This document shows, piece after piece, positions 63,349 through 64,000 of a stretch of 64,000 nucleotides of DNA. The DNA is from Plasmodiophora brassicae (Eukaryota > Endomyxa: Phytomyxea > Phytomyxea > Plasmodiophorida): NCBI GenBank assembly GCA_036867785.1, contig CP145409.1, positions 1,364,001 to 1,428,000 on the forward strand, written 5' to 3'. Position 1 is the first letter of the stretch. The number at the start of each line of letters is the position of its first letter. Below the pieces are notes generated by a model that saw nothing but the letters and a program-made list of their open reading frames with translations, was not told the origin of the DNA and made no database searches. The position numbers and the translations under genes are program-made.

Positions 63349-64000
63349 GATGTCACACACCAGCGTCCACCTGGGCACAGGAGGGTATATGCCAGCAGAA
63401 GACAATGCTGTTGGGCACGGGAGCACCGCATGACTCATCCAGCCCCAGGCGAGATGCCCGATGAGCACACGGCCCGTTGCACGCAGGGTGAACATGCTCC
63501 GATCTGCGGGCGCTCCTGGGCCCTAACGAAGAACGGCCCGTTCCGAATGGGCACCGCGGGACATGGGGGTCAGCAGTGTCGGCCAAAGGTGAGGCGGGCC
63601 GGACGTTAGACCGGTCGGGTCGCTACGTACCCGCCCTGCCTGGCAGCCGACGCCGACCTGGAAGGCGGGCATTCGCCTGTTGAAGGACGCGGCCCGGGCG
63701 GACGTTGCCGGATCTAAGCATCCGTCCGCGAGATGGAGACGGCCTTGACGATCGCCTGCGCGCTCGCCAATCGCCATGGGTCACTGACTGAGACGTTCCC
63801 TTTGGCTCGAGCAAACGGCCAGCGTGCCGCGTCCTAACCTGCATATTGTCGACACCCAGCGCCTGCTGAGTCCCGTCGCCTGATGATGCAAAGCAGCAGA
63901 TGACGAGACTGATCGACTCGGACGCGTACTTTGGTTGCCCGGCGAATAACATAAGCCAGCAGTACGCGTGTACGTTGATGGCCGACGCGATTAGCTGCGG
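63349..64000. other. right edge, no confident gene
   Basis: Promoter side of the double-SET gene. Several short frames occur. One plus-strand frame starting at about 63733 (METALTIACALANRHGSLTE) is plausible as an N-terminus but stops after about 34 codons without a clear donor site. Nothing can be called. Confidence 0.35.

Overview
This is a nuclear window from a compact, GC-rich eukaryotic genome. Evidence: genes interrupted by very short GT-AG introns (mostly 50-76 bp, one as short as 26 bp), a eukaryotic tRNA-Pro, a CENP-C-like kinetochore protein, an RTF1 transcription factor, a peroxisomal PTS1 enzyme and nucleus-encoded mitochondrial proteins. Gene density, intron size, carbohydrate-active secreted enzymes, ankyrin and SKP1/ankyrin proteins and small secreted proteins recall plasmodiophorid Rhizaria such as Plasmodiophora brassicae. 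That assignment is inference from general knowledge, not a database match.

Layout. 0-13.2 kb: three dispersed paralogues of an unidentified WD-repeat family, a secreted endoglycoceramidase-like GH5 enzyme, an IQ-motif protein, an ankyrin protein, and a gene-poor stretch at 9.2-11.7 kb. 13.7-19.3 kb: a small secreted repeat protein, a coiled-coil gene, the mitochondrial GTPase MTG1, and a membrane-anchored polysaccharide deacetylase with two almost identical catalytic domains. 19.3-32.2 kb: an accessory, repeat-rich island with a broken Ty3/gypsy-like fossil, four clear copies of a ~320-bp repeat, a lineage-specific coiled-coil ORF in three copies, three separate large inverted repeats, and a dispersed ~110-bp repeat. 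32.2-33.0 kb: an orphan gene of unusually low GC.

33.8-64 kb is dense housekeeping territory: a beta-propeller-like scaffold, GH20 beta-hexosaminidase, a multi-pass membrane protein, MsrB, an F-box/LRR protein, an EF-hand protein, RTF1, a universal stress protein, two low-complexity-tailed proteins, CENP-C, a peroxisomal bifunctional hydratase/dehydrogenase, mitochondrial uL1, MPDU1, a SKP1-ankyrin fusion with a decayed neighbour, tRNA-Pro(AGG), a hypothetical gene, and a membrane-anchored double-SET methyltransferase.

Functional themes: secreted or membrane glycan processing (endoglycoceramidase, chitin/polysaccharide deacetylase, hexosaminidase, MPDU1), mitochondrial translation (MTG1, uL1m), oxidative stress (MsrB, USP) and ubiquitin-ligase adaptors (F-box/LRR, SKP1-ankyrin). 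Exon joins below were inferred by eye from splice signals, frame continuity and family conservation. They should be read as models.
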